Both the position numbers and the translations under genes were made by a program. 64,000 bases of DNA from Lineus longissimus (taxonomy: Eukaryota; Nemertea; Pilidiophora; Heteronemertea; Lineidae). Location of the stretch: contig NC_088315.1 in NCBI RefSeq assembly GCF_910592395.1, forward strand, positions 11,036,501-11,100,500, written 5' to 3'. The notes beneath the pieces are model-generated. The model had not been told where the DNA came from and made no database searches. It worked only from the letters and a program-made list of their open reading frames with translations. Position 1 is the first letter of the stretch. Every line of letters begins with the position of its first letter. Shown piece after piece: positions 10,667 to 20,192 of this stretch.

Positions 10667-10833
10667 CACCCTGTAACCTGTATTCTGTGGAGTCGCACCT
10701 GCACCATATTTTTGTATCACTGTGCATAATTTGTAATCATGTTTATTTGTCTAGACGTGTAAATGTAATTTACATATCGAATAAGGCCAACAACTCAGGC
10801 CTAACACAAAGGCCTGTGATGCCATTCATCACA

Positions 10834-11160
10834 GGCACGTTTCTTAACCGCAATGACTATTGATCACAAATTAAGTACACATGTACCCCTTGGTCAGGTG
10901 ATCTCAGGTACCGAAGTTTGGTCCGATCTGATTTGCCGTTTGGCCTCCAGGAGGGGGCCAAATCCAAAATTCTTCATAATGCTATTACATGTATTCTTAA
11001 TCACTTGCCCGATAGGCACCAAGTTTATATTATAGGTACATCTAATTCTAACAACCATTCAATGTGTCACCCGGGTCTTTTTTGATTTGACCTATTTTTC
11101 AAGGTCACAGAGGTCAAATGTACTGTAAATTGGCCATTCTGGGGAAATTGTAATTACTTT
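10834..11160 (+). repeat. Dispersed ~290-bp repeat unit, right of the provirus
   Basis: This resumes the repeat interrupted by the provirus: GGCAC at 10834-10838 is the right target duplication and the unit continues GTTTCTTAACCGCAATGAC. It ends with the same TGACCT..AGGTCACAGAGGTCAAAT block (half-sites 11102-11107 and 11111-11116). Confidence 0.75.
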
Positions 11161-13456
11161 GACCTACATCAAACCTAACACTACATGACACAATACCATG
11201 CTCTTCATCCATCTTTCCTCCACATGAGGTGAGCACAATGGCCCTGGCTATTTCATTTTTAAAATGTCATTATGACTTTGAAATTATTTTAAAGATTCAT
11301 TCGTATTTTTTTCTTCCCTTTTGCTCGGCTACATATTCGTGGATTTTTGGACTGCCAATTCACAAAGTACAGAAAAAAAGGAACTACCATTAGTGGTAAG
11401 ATACAGAATGATCAACAATCTTCAAATTTTAATAGGTATATGACAAAGCGCGGTATGTCTGTATCGATTTTGCAGAATTCACTTCAAAAATCTACAATAT
11501 GCTTCCAAAATATGATAAAAAATTTAAATAATTGAAACAATTAAACAATTGAGAGTATGATTTGCTGCATGGTTTGAAAGATAACGTGAAGAGATAGGAA
11601 TGACACGTGATGAGGATAAGCCGGCAAGACTGCGTTGTTCCAGAAGAGGTTACCTCAAATCAGTCATGGCCTAGTTCTAAATTCTCTGGTATGATCACAT
11701 GATAGTTGAAGACTGATGAAAACAAGTTGCTTCAACAAATGCCAATCTTTCCATTATGATTGGCACCGGGTGTAACCCTCTTTTGGATTCGGAGTAACCG
11801 AGTGCAACAGTCATCACCACAAGTGCAACAATATTTTCATAGAGCTCGAAAGTCTCAACGTCGTGTCCTACAGAAATGACATTCTCTTTATGCATCGACG
11901 CCTGTAACGTATTGATATGGACATAGTAGCCTGTGTCTTAGTTCTTGTAGAAAACTCGAGAAATATTGACGTAGATATTTGGTTTTTAATACAGTTTTAG
12001 GGAGATAAAGCTAAATCTTTTTTATTCAACGGCTACGCCGATGGTAAACTAGAAATGACCGAAGCATCGTAGAAACAGAAAAGGAAAGTAGTGTAGGTAA
12101 AAAGGAGGTAATCTTTCCCGCTTGATGTCGTAGTGATAGCAGATGAGAAGATAAGTACTGCCCAGATTGTTCTTTTGTTGACAATGAAACTTTCTGCCCC
12201 ACCGTCCCATTGATTTGGTGAATTTTCCCCAACAATCCCGAGGTCACGCAAATTTTGGAATGAAATAATGCCTTGTATTGCCAAGATGATGTATATCTGT
12301 AAGATACCAACTCCCATATTTTACTTGGAAATTCGGCATGCGATATGAACGAACCTATCGGAAACATGGATAGATATTGATAATGCTGAATAAAGCTGTC
12401 AACCATATACTAAGCATTTTCATGTAAGGATGACATATAAGTATGCAAAGAATGCCCATTTTCAGATACCTGTTGTTCAGTCAGTATACACTGAGTATAT
12501 CGCACGGCTCTAAGAAAAAAACTTCCTACATTGATCTTCTGCTTTTTCCGCACGTAAAAACTCCACGTCAGCTGACCTCCCTTTCTGAGATATGACCGTT
12601 TTGGAACTTGATGTCTAATTTTAACTTTTGGGACACAACTTCAGCATTTCGGTTGCGAATAAAAGCGTCCTCTTTGGGATTACTCAAGGAATGAATGAAA
12701 TTCTTGAGTGCTAAGGTCGTGCTATACCTACATCGAATGTATTTCTTGCTATCAACTTATTACCAATCATCGTACTTTGCGTTTAGAGTAGTACTATTGC
12801 ATGAGTGCTGTTCTATTCGATAAGGATTACGATCGGAGGGCTAGGAACTCTATTGGTGGGGGCTTGCTTGAAACTACAGTCTGGCAAATAAAGTGCATTA
12901 CGGGACTCGCGTATAAATAGCCATGATCTAATTTTATACGCTGTGGCTATTTTCACGCGAAACCCCCATGACGAAAGTCCCAAAATGACATTTTTAGTTA
13001 TCATGGTCTCCAATCACTTCGTCACTTGGTCGTCACATTCGAATGGCGCAGTGACTGCATCCATTGATGGGTTGAAACTAAAGGTTTAAACCGTAGAACC
13101 AATATCACTGCAGTCAGCAGGCATCACTCACCTTTGCTGTATCATTGGCATGGTTTGATAGGCAAATTCCGTATTAACCTTGGAAAATACAATTTGCCTA
13201 TCAAACCGTACTTTAAGAGTCGTTTTAGAAGAATGTTAATCAAATTAACTGCTACGGCTATTTTGAGAAGTGTTTTAGTAATCTCGATCAGCAAACATCA
13301 TGACGACAAAGTAACGCTACGAGACGAAGACTGTTTATCAGTTCTTATCTTTACCAGAACCCATTCAAGACATTCATTTAATGTTACATTTTATTCATTG
13401 GACACTAAAATGTGGTAAGAATCAGAGATAAAGAGATGAGCATGGGTGTTACTCAG
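11161..13456. other. Non-coding part of the duplication (no gene recognised)
   Basis: No splice-supported exon was found. Minus-strand reading frames at 11695-11895, 12026-12406 and 12033-12317 stay open in both duplication copies. The copies are so similar that this carries little weight. The frame at 12033-12317 begins with a hydrophobic MGVGILQIYIILAIQGIIS segment that could act as a signal peptide. A motif GCATGGTTTGAAAGATAACGTGA near 11570 recurs near 23774 and 36700. Confidence 0.4.
13152..13207. repeat. Short perfect hairpin
   Basis: GGTTTGATAGGCAAATT (13152-13168) is repeated inverted at 13191-13207 with a 22-bp loop. The same hairpin is present unchanged in the right duplication copy at 25355-25410. 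It may be the core of a small fold-back element; nothing else marks its function. Confidence 0.6.
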
Positions 13457-13696
13457 AGGCAGGCGGCTTTTGAACATGTGGTCGATAACTTGGCTTTCAA
13501 ACGTGTCGATTTAATGAAGAGCCAAACCTTAAGCCAAATCGGGTGTGTTGCCGTGTGTCTTATAACAAAAGGATGTCTCACTGTTAATTACTGGCATGAC
13601 GGAGACATTTATTGCCAATTGAGTAAGCGGAGGGGGAGGTGTATGGAAAGGGGTGAACATGATGACCATCAGGGATCAAGAATGCTTCAAAAAAAG
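13457..13696 (+). CDS. PAN/Apple-domain exon (partial gene)
   Basis: A symmetrical phase-0 exon of 240 nt (80 codons) is bounded by a TTACTCAG acceptor and an AAAAAG|GTAATA donor. It encodes FEHVVDNLAFKRVDL, IGCVAVCLITKGCLTVNYW, YCQLSKRRGRCME and a tail. The cysteine pattern (C..C..C..C with NYW between) fits a PAN/Apple domain, an extracellular fold that binds proteins or carbohydrates in secreted and membrane proteins. No signal-peptide exon or partner exon was identified nearby, so the parent gene is unknown. The right duplication copy of this exon (25660-25904) is broken, so this would be the only working copy here. Confidence 0.5.
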
Positions 13697-14580
13697 GTAA
13701 TAGGCCATCAAAACAACTTCATCTGATATCTTTTTAACTTGTTAAGTTGTCAACAAGGGTGTTTGGAGCTTGATTCCAATTGTTCACCATCTCGGTAATT
13801 TCCATTTTCTCTCGAAGCCAGCAACGGGTCAGATTTCCGGCGCCATTAACGGAAGTTTTCTCCTGCTACTTTTTCTACTTCTTCTTAAACCCCGTTAGAG
13901 TCGTGGTCAGTCGAAGCGATTATATGCGTAAGGGAGGGGAGGGGGATGCAATATGCACCATCGTCTTTTATCTCTAGTTGTCTTCTAGATAGCCAACTTT
14001 GTGTCCTTCCAAATAGGCAACATGTTTGTTGTCCATGCAGGAGCGTAGCTTGAGGGTGAGCAAAGTAGTCACCAAAAATTAATGTGTTTCAGAACGTGAT
14101 TTTCTGAGTGTCATTTTGTCCCCTCACCTCTCCAGCCCCATAAGGTAGCTACATGTATGCACTGCTATGATGAACACCTGTCTCGTTGGCTCAAGTGTTG
14201 ACTCCCTGGCTGTGTCCTGTGACATTTATAAGATGTTCCCCGAGTCTGGTCAATAAGACTCTTTGATCCTATTCAGAATACGTAAAATTTGAACTAAAAG
14301 TATCAGCTTATCATGTCTTGGGGAAGAACCATACTCAATGCTGAGCTTGAATGTGGTAGGGATGTCGTACGATCGGACAAAGTTACAATCTGAGGATTCA
14401 TCTGATTTGGTCCTTTGTCTTCGTCTTCATCGATTGACAGTGCCCTTGGTAATTTGACAGCCTCCCAAAGCCCAGGACGGTTCGGGAGAGAGGAATAGGT
14501 GGACCCCCATATGAAGTGAGGACGTCTGTTTTTCATGCTATACCGGAAAACAGACCAGATGGTGTCATTCAGAAAAAAAC
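13697..14580. other. No gene recognised; common repeat fragment
   Basis: The stretch includes CAGGAGCGTAGCTTGAGGGT at about 14038, also present at 26206 in the right copy and resembling GGGTCGTAGCTAGAGGGGC at 18866. This looks like a dispersed repeat. No coding exon is supported. Confidence 0.4.
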
Positions 14581-14626
14581 AACTATAAAAATGTCACTAC
14601 GGAGATTCATCTATCCAGGTAGATTG

Positions 14627-14766
14627 ATAGTTGGACAGTTTATAACCTGATAACTCTGGATAATATTGACTTACATTTCATAAGCTTTCGGACTCAGCTG
14701 AGTCCTTGGTCATATGATCTCTCGTGACGTCATCGGGCGTAGTGATCGGCGGGGATCCCGAATTCG
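14627..14766 (+). repeat. Left inverted arm of the Penelope-like element
   Basis: This 140-bp arm is nearly identical to the reverse complement of 16112-16251. It contains the palindrome GGACTCAGCTGAGTCC, a CRE-like TGACGTCA and, at its inner end, GGGATCCCGAATTC. Confidence 0.9.
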
Positions 14767-15400
14767 CCTTACCAGGTAGCACGCTATGTCGCTGACATTT
14801 TGTCCCCTTTGGTGGGCAAAACTCAACATCATGTTAAGAACTCAAAAGCCTTTGCCGAAGAAGTAAGAACACTGCATTTTGCCCCGGACGAGGAGCTTCG
14901 ATCCTATGATGTCTCTGCCCTATTCACCAGCGTCCCCGTGGACAAAGCTCTGATTTTGATCCAGAAGAAGCTCGAAGAGGACGACACTTTGAAGGATAGG
15001 ACCCCCTACCCCCCCCCCCCCCCCCACCCAAGACATTGTGACTCTTCTAGGCCTCTGTTTGAATTGTACATATTTTAAATACCAAGGACAGTTCTATCAA
15101 CAGATACACGGAGCAGCTATGGGGACCCCAGTCTCCCCCATAGTTTGCAATCTGTGCATGGAGGATTTCGAGCAGAAAGCCATCAAAACAGCAGCCAACC
15201 CCCCTACATGGTGGAGACGATATGTGGACGATACACATACTAAACTGAAGAGAGCCCACTCACAACAGTTCACTGACCACCTGAACAGCATGGACGATGA
15301 CATAAAGTGGACCACAGAGTCAGAAGTCACCATCCCTGTGAGCGATCAGGAAACCGTCGGTGACAGGACCGAGAGAGCCCTCGCTTTCCTCGACACATGA
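14767..15400 (+). pseudogene. Penelope-like reverse transcriptase, partial and frameshifted
   Basis: The frame opens directly after the left arm. It carries LSPLVGKTQHHVKNSKAF, then SYDVSALFTSVPVDKAL (RT motif A), and breaks in a 16-base poly(C) run around 15010-15026. In another frame it resumes with QIHGAAMGTPVSPIVCNLCM (motif B) and WRRYVDDTHTKL (motif C, YVDD), ending at a stop after FLDT (15400). The N-terminal third of the RT is missing. This enzyme would copy element RNA; here it cannot be made in one piece. Confidence 0.85.
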
Positions 15401-15659
15401 TCTGTGGTCAATGAAGATAGCAGCATTAAAACCAGGGTCTTCAGAAAGGCAACCCACACAGACCAATACCTCAACTTCCAGAGCAACCACCCGCGGAGCG
15501 GAACTCCAGCACGTCAAAACTGCCCTGTCGTTCAACGGTTATCCTAGTTGGATCCTGAAAGATCCCAAGCATCAGGTTCAGGCAGAACAACAACCCACGC
15601 CTCCTACTAGAACCCCCAGCACAGCGAAGAAACGGTACCCGGTTGTCCTCCCTTACATA

Positions 15660-16168
15660 AAGGTTTCTCGGAAGAACTAAGGAGAATCCTCAAAGGCTAT
15701 AACATCCAGGCCTATTTCAAGCCCACCAACACCGTGAGGCAACTCTTAGTGCGACCTAAGGATAAGCTGGATAAAAACCAAGTCACTGGACCCGTGTATC
15801 ACATCCCATGCGGGGACTGCCCAGCTTCATACGTAGGGGAGACAGAACGATCGCTTAAAGCTAGATTCCTGGAACACAGACGCCCGAGCTCCACAACATC
15901 AGAGGTGTCACGCCACATTCACACCGCGGAACCAGGACATAACATTGACATTGAAAACGCCAAAGTGTTGGAGGTTGAACCGAAGTGGTACGAACGAGGA
16001 GTGAAGGAGGCGATTCACATTCGTACGTTGCAACCCACTCTTAACAAGGACGGCGGCCGACACAATATCTCTCCAATCTGGAGTAACATCTTGAGGACCA
16101 GAGGGCACAGTCGAATTCGGGATCCCCGCCGATCACTACGCCCGATGACGTCACGAGTGATCATGTGA
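15660..16168 (+). pseudogene. Penelope-like GIY-YIG endonuclease
   Basis: The frame runs from GFSEELRRIL through GPVYHIPCGDCPASYVGET, SLKARFLEHRR and IHIRTLQPTLNKDGGRH, ending inside the right arm. The 'VYHI..C..SYVGET..SL..R..EH' layout is the GIY-YIG nuclease of Penelope-like elements, with the CGDC zinc-finger-like insert typical of the group. It cleaves target DNA for retrotransposition. The linker between RT and endonuclease (15400-15660) contains stops, so the original single ORF is broken. Confidence 0.85.
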
Positions 16169-16251
16169 CCAAGGACTCAGCTGAGTCCGAAAGCTTATGA
16201 AATGTAAGTCAATTTTATCCAGAGTTATCAGGTTATAAACTGTCCAACTAT
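16112..16251 (-). repeat. Right inverted arm of the Penelope-like element
   Basis: This 140-bp sequence is the reverse complement of the left arm and overlaps the last codons of the endonuclease frame. Very few mismatches separate the arms, pointing to recent insertion or ongoing conversion between them. Confidence 0.9.
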
Positions 16252-16261
16252 AAAAATGTCC

Positions 16262-17163
16262 CGGCAATACAGTGTTGGATCGACATGTGCACGTATCTCA
16301 AAATTGGCGTATTGGCGGAAGATATAAGGCAAGGAAGAGAACATTTCAGCAATGAATCGGGAGATAGCTAAATATATAAAGCTGAATAAGTTGCGAAGAC
16401 AGGGGTGAGGTACAACGAAATTTTTTTTAAAGACTCGAGCGATATTTGGTAATACACTCGATTTAAATGCATAGAATCAAGTAATAAAAACCCTCATGTT
16501 TTTAATTGGTGGATTAACTTTTCCTTGACTCAGATACAATTCAGTGTAAAGTTAACAACAAGAAGAACAAAACGATATCTTCTGTAGCTCTGAGCTCCCA
16601 AAGATAAAGGAGATATACAGAGCACTTTGTTGAAGAGACCAAACAGATTATTCAATTTCCCGTGATTTGGCGTTGTCCAGAATGGTTTTAGAACTTCGTA
16701 TAAAATACAATTTCCTCATCAGCCTCCAAATAAGTTACACTATTTGATACATGTAATATCTTTTTGTGAAAAGAAATCAAGCAACAACCAGCCAATAGTT
16801 GCGATAGGCATTGAATAAAAGCCTAATTATCTTGCAAAAGTCGCCTATTGTCAAAATCTGGTACCGAGTGCTACTCAAGGTGATGTGGTATTGCAGTCCA
16901 AATTTTTAGTCTTTATTCATTCTTGGTAGAATGGTGAAGAAGCAAATGTCAAAAACTTGATTCATTGTGTTACTGCACAGGTAAACTGTTTAGGAATCGG
17001 TACCTGATAGTCTCCGGATGGTGATAGGTCACCACTATAGGTAAATTGTGGTATAACACCGATTACTGAAAGGCCGTTTTGTACAGCGAGCATACATAGC
17101 CGCGTCGAACTCTGGAAATCACCGATTTTGACGTAAAGATGAATAGTTCGCTGATGTTTCTGA
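16262..17163. other. Intergenic stretch, nothing recognised
   Basis: AT-rich sequence without a supportable exon. A pyrimidine-rich stretch ending CTGACATTCTGTTCAG at about 17161-17174 could be a splice acceptor for the reading frame that follows. Confidence 0.4.
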
Positions 17164-17184
17164 CATTCTGTTCAGCACAGGAGC

Positions 17185-18135
17185 ATGTATACACGGGGTC
17201 CCCCTGCAGTACTCATACCACCCAAACCTGTAATAACATACCATCTCAATCTCGAGTATCTTATAGCAGTATTTTGTGAAAAATCAGGAGATACGAACTA
17301 TTTGATTTATGAGTATAAGCCTATTACTCATGTGTTTCGAGTGAAATATAACGGCTCGTTTTTCTCACGCCAGCCGAGAGAAACATTTGCTTACTTTGGA
17401 AAATTCCTCTTGATTTTTGATGGTCCTGAAGTCTACATGTATGATTTTGCAAAGGGTATTGTAAACGGAAGTCTAATTCTGCCTAAGGAGGGGAGGCAGT
17501 GTCTCGAAAAAGATGTAAACTATCCTATATCTAACCTGGTTTTATATTTACGATTTGCTGAAAAGGCCTTTATGATGTGCATTTATTTTTCCCGAAGTAT
17601 TTTTTTGTTTGATTACTACATAGAATCAGGCTCAGAGCCTGTTCTACGGTTAACTAATAAAACGCATCTTCACTTCCCTCATGTTGACCGAGTAAATCCA
17701 ACTTGGTTCGACCACAACTTATTCGCAGTTGGTTTTATACATCAGCGTGAAAACTATTTGACTGCGGCTGTATATCATTACAAGCAACGACAATCAAACG
17801 GGTATAGCTTACTTAAGACACACTTAATCAAAGGCAACTCTGGCGGAGCAAAATCGTTTGGCATCATATCAAATCCAAACTATGGAGTCAAATTTGTCCT
17901 CTTCGAGAAATATCAGAGTGAGCTAATGTCAAGCTTTGGGTTTGTCATCGAGTGTAAAAAAAGCAAGCCTCTGCAAAAAGCGTACATAAGAAAAATTTGC
18001 ACACACATATGTCTTGAAAAATATGCTGGTAGACTTGTTCACATCAATGAGAAAGGCCAAATATTGCACATGATTCGTTCAAAACCTTTTAACTCAAACA
18101 CAAAGTATGTGGTTAGATATACAAGAGCAGACTGA
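17185..18135 (+). CDS. Unrecognised beta-rich protein, probably a terminal exon (ORF A)
   Basis: This 316-codon open frame ends at a TGA. It is open upstream to 17164 and follows a good acceptor (CATTCTGTTCAG at 17175), so it may be the last exon of a longer gene rather than start at the ATG at 17185. The protein has no membrane segment or signal peptide. It is built of alternating hydrophobic strands such as YLIAVFCEKSG, KFLLIFDGPEVYMYDF and AKSFGIISNPNYGVKFVLF, suggesting a beta-propeller or F-box-associated type repeat fold; that is inference. A second frame of the same length and style lies 1.1 kb downstream, and both end with a similar 'G.L.HI.R..K' plus aromatic strand. No family is recognised. 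Confidence 0.55.
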   Translation: MYTRGPPAVLIPPKPVITYHLNLEYLIAVFCEKSGDTNYLIYEYKPITHVFRVKYNGSFFSRQPRETFAYFGKFLLIFDGPEVYMYDFAKGIVNGSLILPKEGRQCLEKDVNYPISNLVLYLRFAEKAFMMCIYFSRSIFLFDYYIESGSEPVLRLTNKTHLHFPHVDRVNPTWFDHNLFAVGFIHQRENYLTAAVYHYKQRQSNGYSLLKTHLIKGNSGGAKSFGIISNPNYGVKFVLFEKYQSELMSSFGFVIECKKSKPLQKAYIRKICTHICLEKYAGRLVHINEKGQILHMIRSKPFNSNTKYVVRYTRAD

Positions 18136-19160
18136 ACAAGAAAAACTTTGATACATTGGCCCTGATAACCTGTACACTGTAATGTATTTTTTAGTACGCA
18201 TCAATTACTTTCACCTACCAACTGGTGGTTTTCCGAGTTTCGTTTGAAGACGTCGAACTAATGTCCCAGATCTTTGGGAGCTGGTATTACCTGCCCCTGC
18301 CCCTGCTGAGCGACGACTGGTGTTGGCAATGACTGGTTTAGTAGGAAAGCCAATTATGCCATTCAGATCAGCCAACATTCACCATTATTTTGATAGAACT
18401 GGCTTCCTAAGATCTTAATTAAAGGATGACCACGCTAGTGGAATATGTCAAAACACTTGAAGTGCTATTTAAGACTTTTAAACTGATGTTGGCTGTAGTG
18501 TTTGAACGAAAAATGTTGGCATTTGTGCTTTGATTCCTCTCATTCGTCTGACTTCTTTTGTTCAAACACTGTAGCAGGAGATGTAACATCTTGCCAGTTT
18601 AAAAATCTCAAAATATACACTCCTTGGATGTCTTGGAAAACACTAACTACAATAAGGTAAATGTCAATTTGATGAACGTTTATACGATGGCTCAGTTGAA
18701 AGAGGTAGTCTGCAGTTTGAAGCTGGATAATATCGGAATGAGGCGGTCAGATACTAGTTCAAAAGTCTGACATTATAAACTAGGTCATTCACCTAATATG
18801 TCTTTTCCACTACACTTGCTTTGTTTTACGATAGTGATAGACTACCTTTATAAACCTTACACTGGGTCGTAGCTAGAGGGGCTTGGCGCGAGAGGGAGGG
18901 CAAATGTCCCTCCAAAGAGTTACAAAACACGTCTTTTTTATGCATGTTTTTGGTTGATTTTCAAACTGGTGGAGCATAAAAGAGGTGTTCCCTCCCCCAT
19001 AACGAAAAATAGCTGGCTTATGACCGGCAATACTACTAGTAACGATGAATATTAAAATCTTCGTCAAAGATAACGGTATCACACTAATGAAAGTTTTCCA
19101 AGAAAGCAAATATTAGCTCTGGAATATTTAATTGTTCTATCACTCACTTATTGAGGGTAA
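18136..19160. other. Spacer between ORF A and ORF B with a degenerate hairpin
   Basis: TTTAAACTG..TGTTTGAAC around 18478-18520 is mirrored at about 18560-18607, giving an imperfect inverted repeat. GGGTCGTAGCTAGAGGGGC (18866) resembles a dispersed repeat seen at 14038 and 26206. No exon is supported. Confidence 0.35.
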
Positions 19161-19208
19161 TCGAAATATACGGTACAGACGCAGAATGAGAGCGAGTTTC
19201 TACCACCT

Positions 19209-20192
19209 GTGATATTAAAAATCGGCAACCATGATAGGTTGCTTTATAATCAAGTGACTGGCGCCATTGCTGTCGTCACTGACGTCCGTGGTAAACAGGA
19301 TTACAATGTGTGCATGTTTTGTCTGAATTCAAAGCAAGGTATATTCATTCTCACCCATAGTACAATCCTTCGTGTAAACAAATTAGTGTGCGCTAAACTG
19401 TGTCTAGCTAGCTTCGCACTGGTCTATGATAGATACATCGTCGTAAATTGCTGGGAAGAGCATAAGTATCTGACATTTAACCTCTTTGACGTCAGGCTTG
19501 GCATCTGCAAGTGGAAACTAGTCATACCGGAAACGGACCCGTGCGTAAGCGGGGTGTATGTGGCGAAGTTAGATATTTTGCTCCGACACGGGACATTAGT
19601 CATTGATTGCAAGCGATACGGCCAGTCTGTCATAAGGATGTATTCATTTAATCTGAATGATAGCGCCGTTATTAGATCTTCGTCTAGCGCTATAGAAATA
19701 AAGGTCCCGGTGTCTTCTTACAACAGATTTTTCCTTGGCGAAGACTTTGTGTACTTTATTATTGGTGAAAAAGAAGAGAACGATTATTCAGGATTGTATT
19801 TATACTGGTATAGAAGAAGCAAACATTTTACTCTCCCAGGCTTCAGCACCGAATTTAGTTCCATTATCAACTTTCCACATCTCCAGTTCTTATCTTTAAT
19901 CTGTAGGTTTTGGGAATCAGACCGCCTTATAATTTTAGCTGTTGCTTTTAGAAAGAATAAAGAGCAAACGATGACAGCATTCTTTGGATTTAGAATAAGC
20001 TGCGTCCGGAGCTGCGTCGATACAACTTTAGCCATTGAACATGTTGACATTGATTTGAGATACCAGATTTCCAGAAGCACGTTTAAGGACTTCATCCAAA
20101 TGTTAGATGGCACACTCTATCATATTGTAAGGGTTTCCAAGTCGACAAAAAGGTATTGGAAACACGTGAATATATTCGCAACAAGCGACTGA
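19209..20192 (+). CDS. Unrecognised beta-rich protein, probably a terminal exon (ORF B)
   Basis: This 327-codon open frame runs to a TGA. There is no ATG at its head: the frame begins with GTG here and is open back to 19161. It is therefore probably a 3' exon, with possible acceptors at ACGGTACAG or GACGCAG (about 19178-19184). It contains strands such as LASFALVYDRYIVVNCW, GTLVIDCKRYGQSVIRMYSF and DFVYFIIGEKEE and ends HIVRVSKSTKRYWKHVNIF. Length, strand pattern and C-terminal layout resemble ORF A, so the two may be anciently duplicated neighbours. The family is not recognised. Either could be a decayed exon, but long frames with full-length alignment argue against that. Confidence 0.55.
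   Translation: MILKIGNHDRLLYNQVTGAIAVVTDVRGKQDYNVCMFCLNSKQGIFILTHSTILRVNKLVCAKLCLASFALVYDRYIVVNCWEEHKYLTFNLFDVRLGICKWKLVIPETDPCVSGVYVAKLDILLRHGTLVIDCKRYGQSVIRMYSFNLNDSAVIRSSSSAIEIKVPVSSYNRFFLGEDFVYFIIGEKEENDYSGLYLYWYRRSKHFTLPGFSTEFSSIINFPHLQFLSLICRFWESDRLIILAVAFRKNKEQTMTAFFGFRISCVRSCVDTTLAIEHVDIDLRYQISRSTFKDFIQMLDGTLYHIVRVSKSTKRYWKHVNIFATSD

Larger units (their letters stand above)
7260..10779 (+). mobile_element. APE-type non-LTR retrotransposon (LINE, Jockey/CR1-like group)
   Basis: An ORF1 protein with an RRM-like fold is followed by an APE-like endonuclease and a reverse transcriptase on the plus strand, all inside an LTR of the Gypsy element. The start is AT-rich with repeated ATAACATAAAATA. 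The 3' end has no long poly(A). ORF2 is broken by two frameshifts (about 7715 and about 8440) and one stop (9959-9961). The group is assigned from the APE endonuclease and the ORF1 style; a precise clade needs a tree. Confidence 0.85.
516..10833 (-). mobile_element. Gmr1-like Ty3/Gypsy LTR retrotransposon, damaged, with a nested LINE
   Basis: On the minus strand the order is 5' LTR (right end), gag, zinc knuckles, protease, integrase, reverse transcriptase, RNase H, polypurine tract and 3' LTR (left end). The LTRs run TG..CA on the plus strand and the element is flanked by a 5-bp target duplication GGCAC (511-515 and 10834-10838). Integrase precedes reverse transcriptase. That is Copia-like order with Gypsy-like sequences, the hallmark of the Gmr1 group described from deuterostomes. 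The element is dead: frameshifts in gag, an in-frame stop near 2189, a frameshift near 1721 and a LINE inside the 5' LTR. Without the LINE it would be about 6.8 kb. Confidence 0.9.
6491..10833 (-). repeat. 5' LTR of the Gmr1-like element, split by a LINE
   Basis: LTR sequence runs from 6491 to about 7259, stops within AACTAATAA and resumes at about 10780 (AATAAGGCC) to the terminal CATCACA at 10833. The left part lacks the roughly 77-bp segment present in the other two LTR copies. The intervening 3.5 kb is a LINE in the opposite orientation with only about 5 bp (AATAA) repeated at the junctions. Confidence 0.88.
1..14557. repeat. Segmental duplication, left copy (starts before the window)
   Basis: This block matches 21621-26764 in direct orientation at very high identity, apart from mobile-element differences. 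Matching parts are 1-515 with 21621-22138, and 10834-14557 with 23039-26764. The 10.3-kb provirus plus LINE sits in the left copy where the right copy has only a solo LTR. The match stops abruptly at about 14557/26764 after a shared stretch ending in ACAGACCA. It could be a real tandem duplication or two haplotypes joined by the assembler. Confidence 0.9.
14581..16261 (+). mobile_element. Penelope-like element, 5'-truncated, with inverted flanking arms
   Basis: A reverse transcriptase segment followed by a GIY-YIG endonuclease, the defining pair of Penelope-like elements, lies between 140-bp inverted arms (14627-14766 and 16112-16251). A 15-bp direct repeat AACTATAAAAATGTC is found at 14581-14595 and 16247-16261 and may mark the target duplication. 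The RT lacks its N-terminal fingers and has frameshifts, one in a poly(C) run. The element sits next to the right end of the left duplication copy and is absent from the other copy. Confidence 0.85.

Noticed and set aside
12033-12317. Minus-strand frame with a signal-peptide-like start, conserved at 24236-24520
   Set aside because: The copies are too recent to show selection, an alternative frame is equally open, and no splice partner was found.
14749-16125. BamHI/EcoRI-like GGGATCC..GAATTC in both Penelope arms, suggesting cloning vector
   Set aside because: It lies inside 140-bp arms present in inverted copies with natural sequence on both sides, and no vector backbone is seen.
14627-16251. 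Hammerhead ribozyme in the Penelope arms
   Set aside because: Such ribozymes are known in this class, but I find no CTGATGA..GAAA core in the arms; GGACTCAGCTGAGTCCGAAA alone does not satisfy it.
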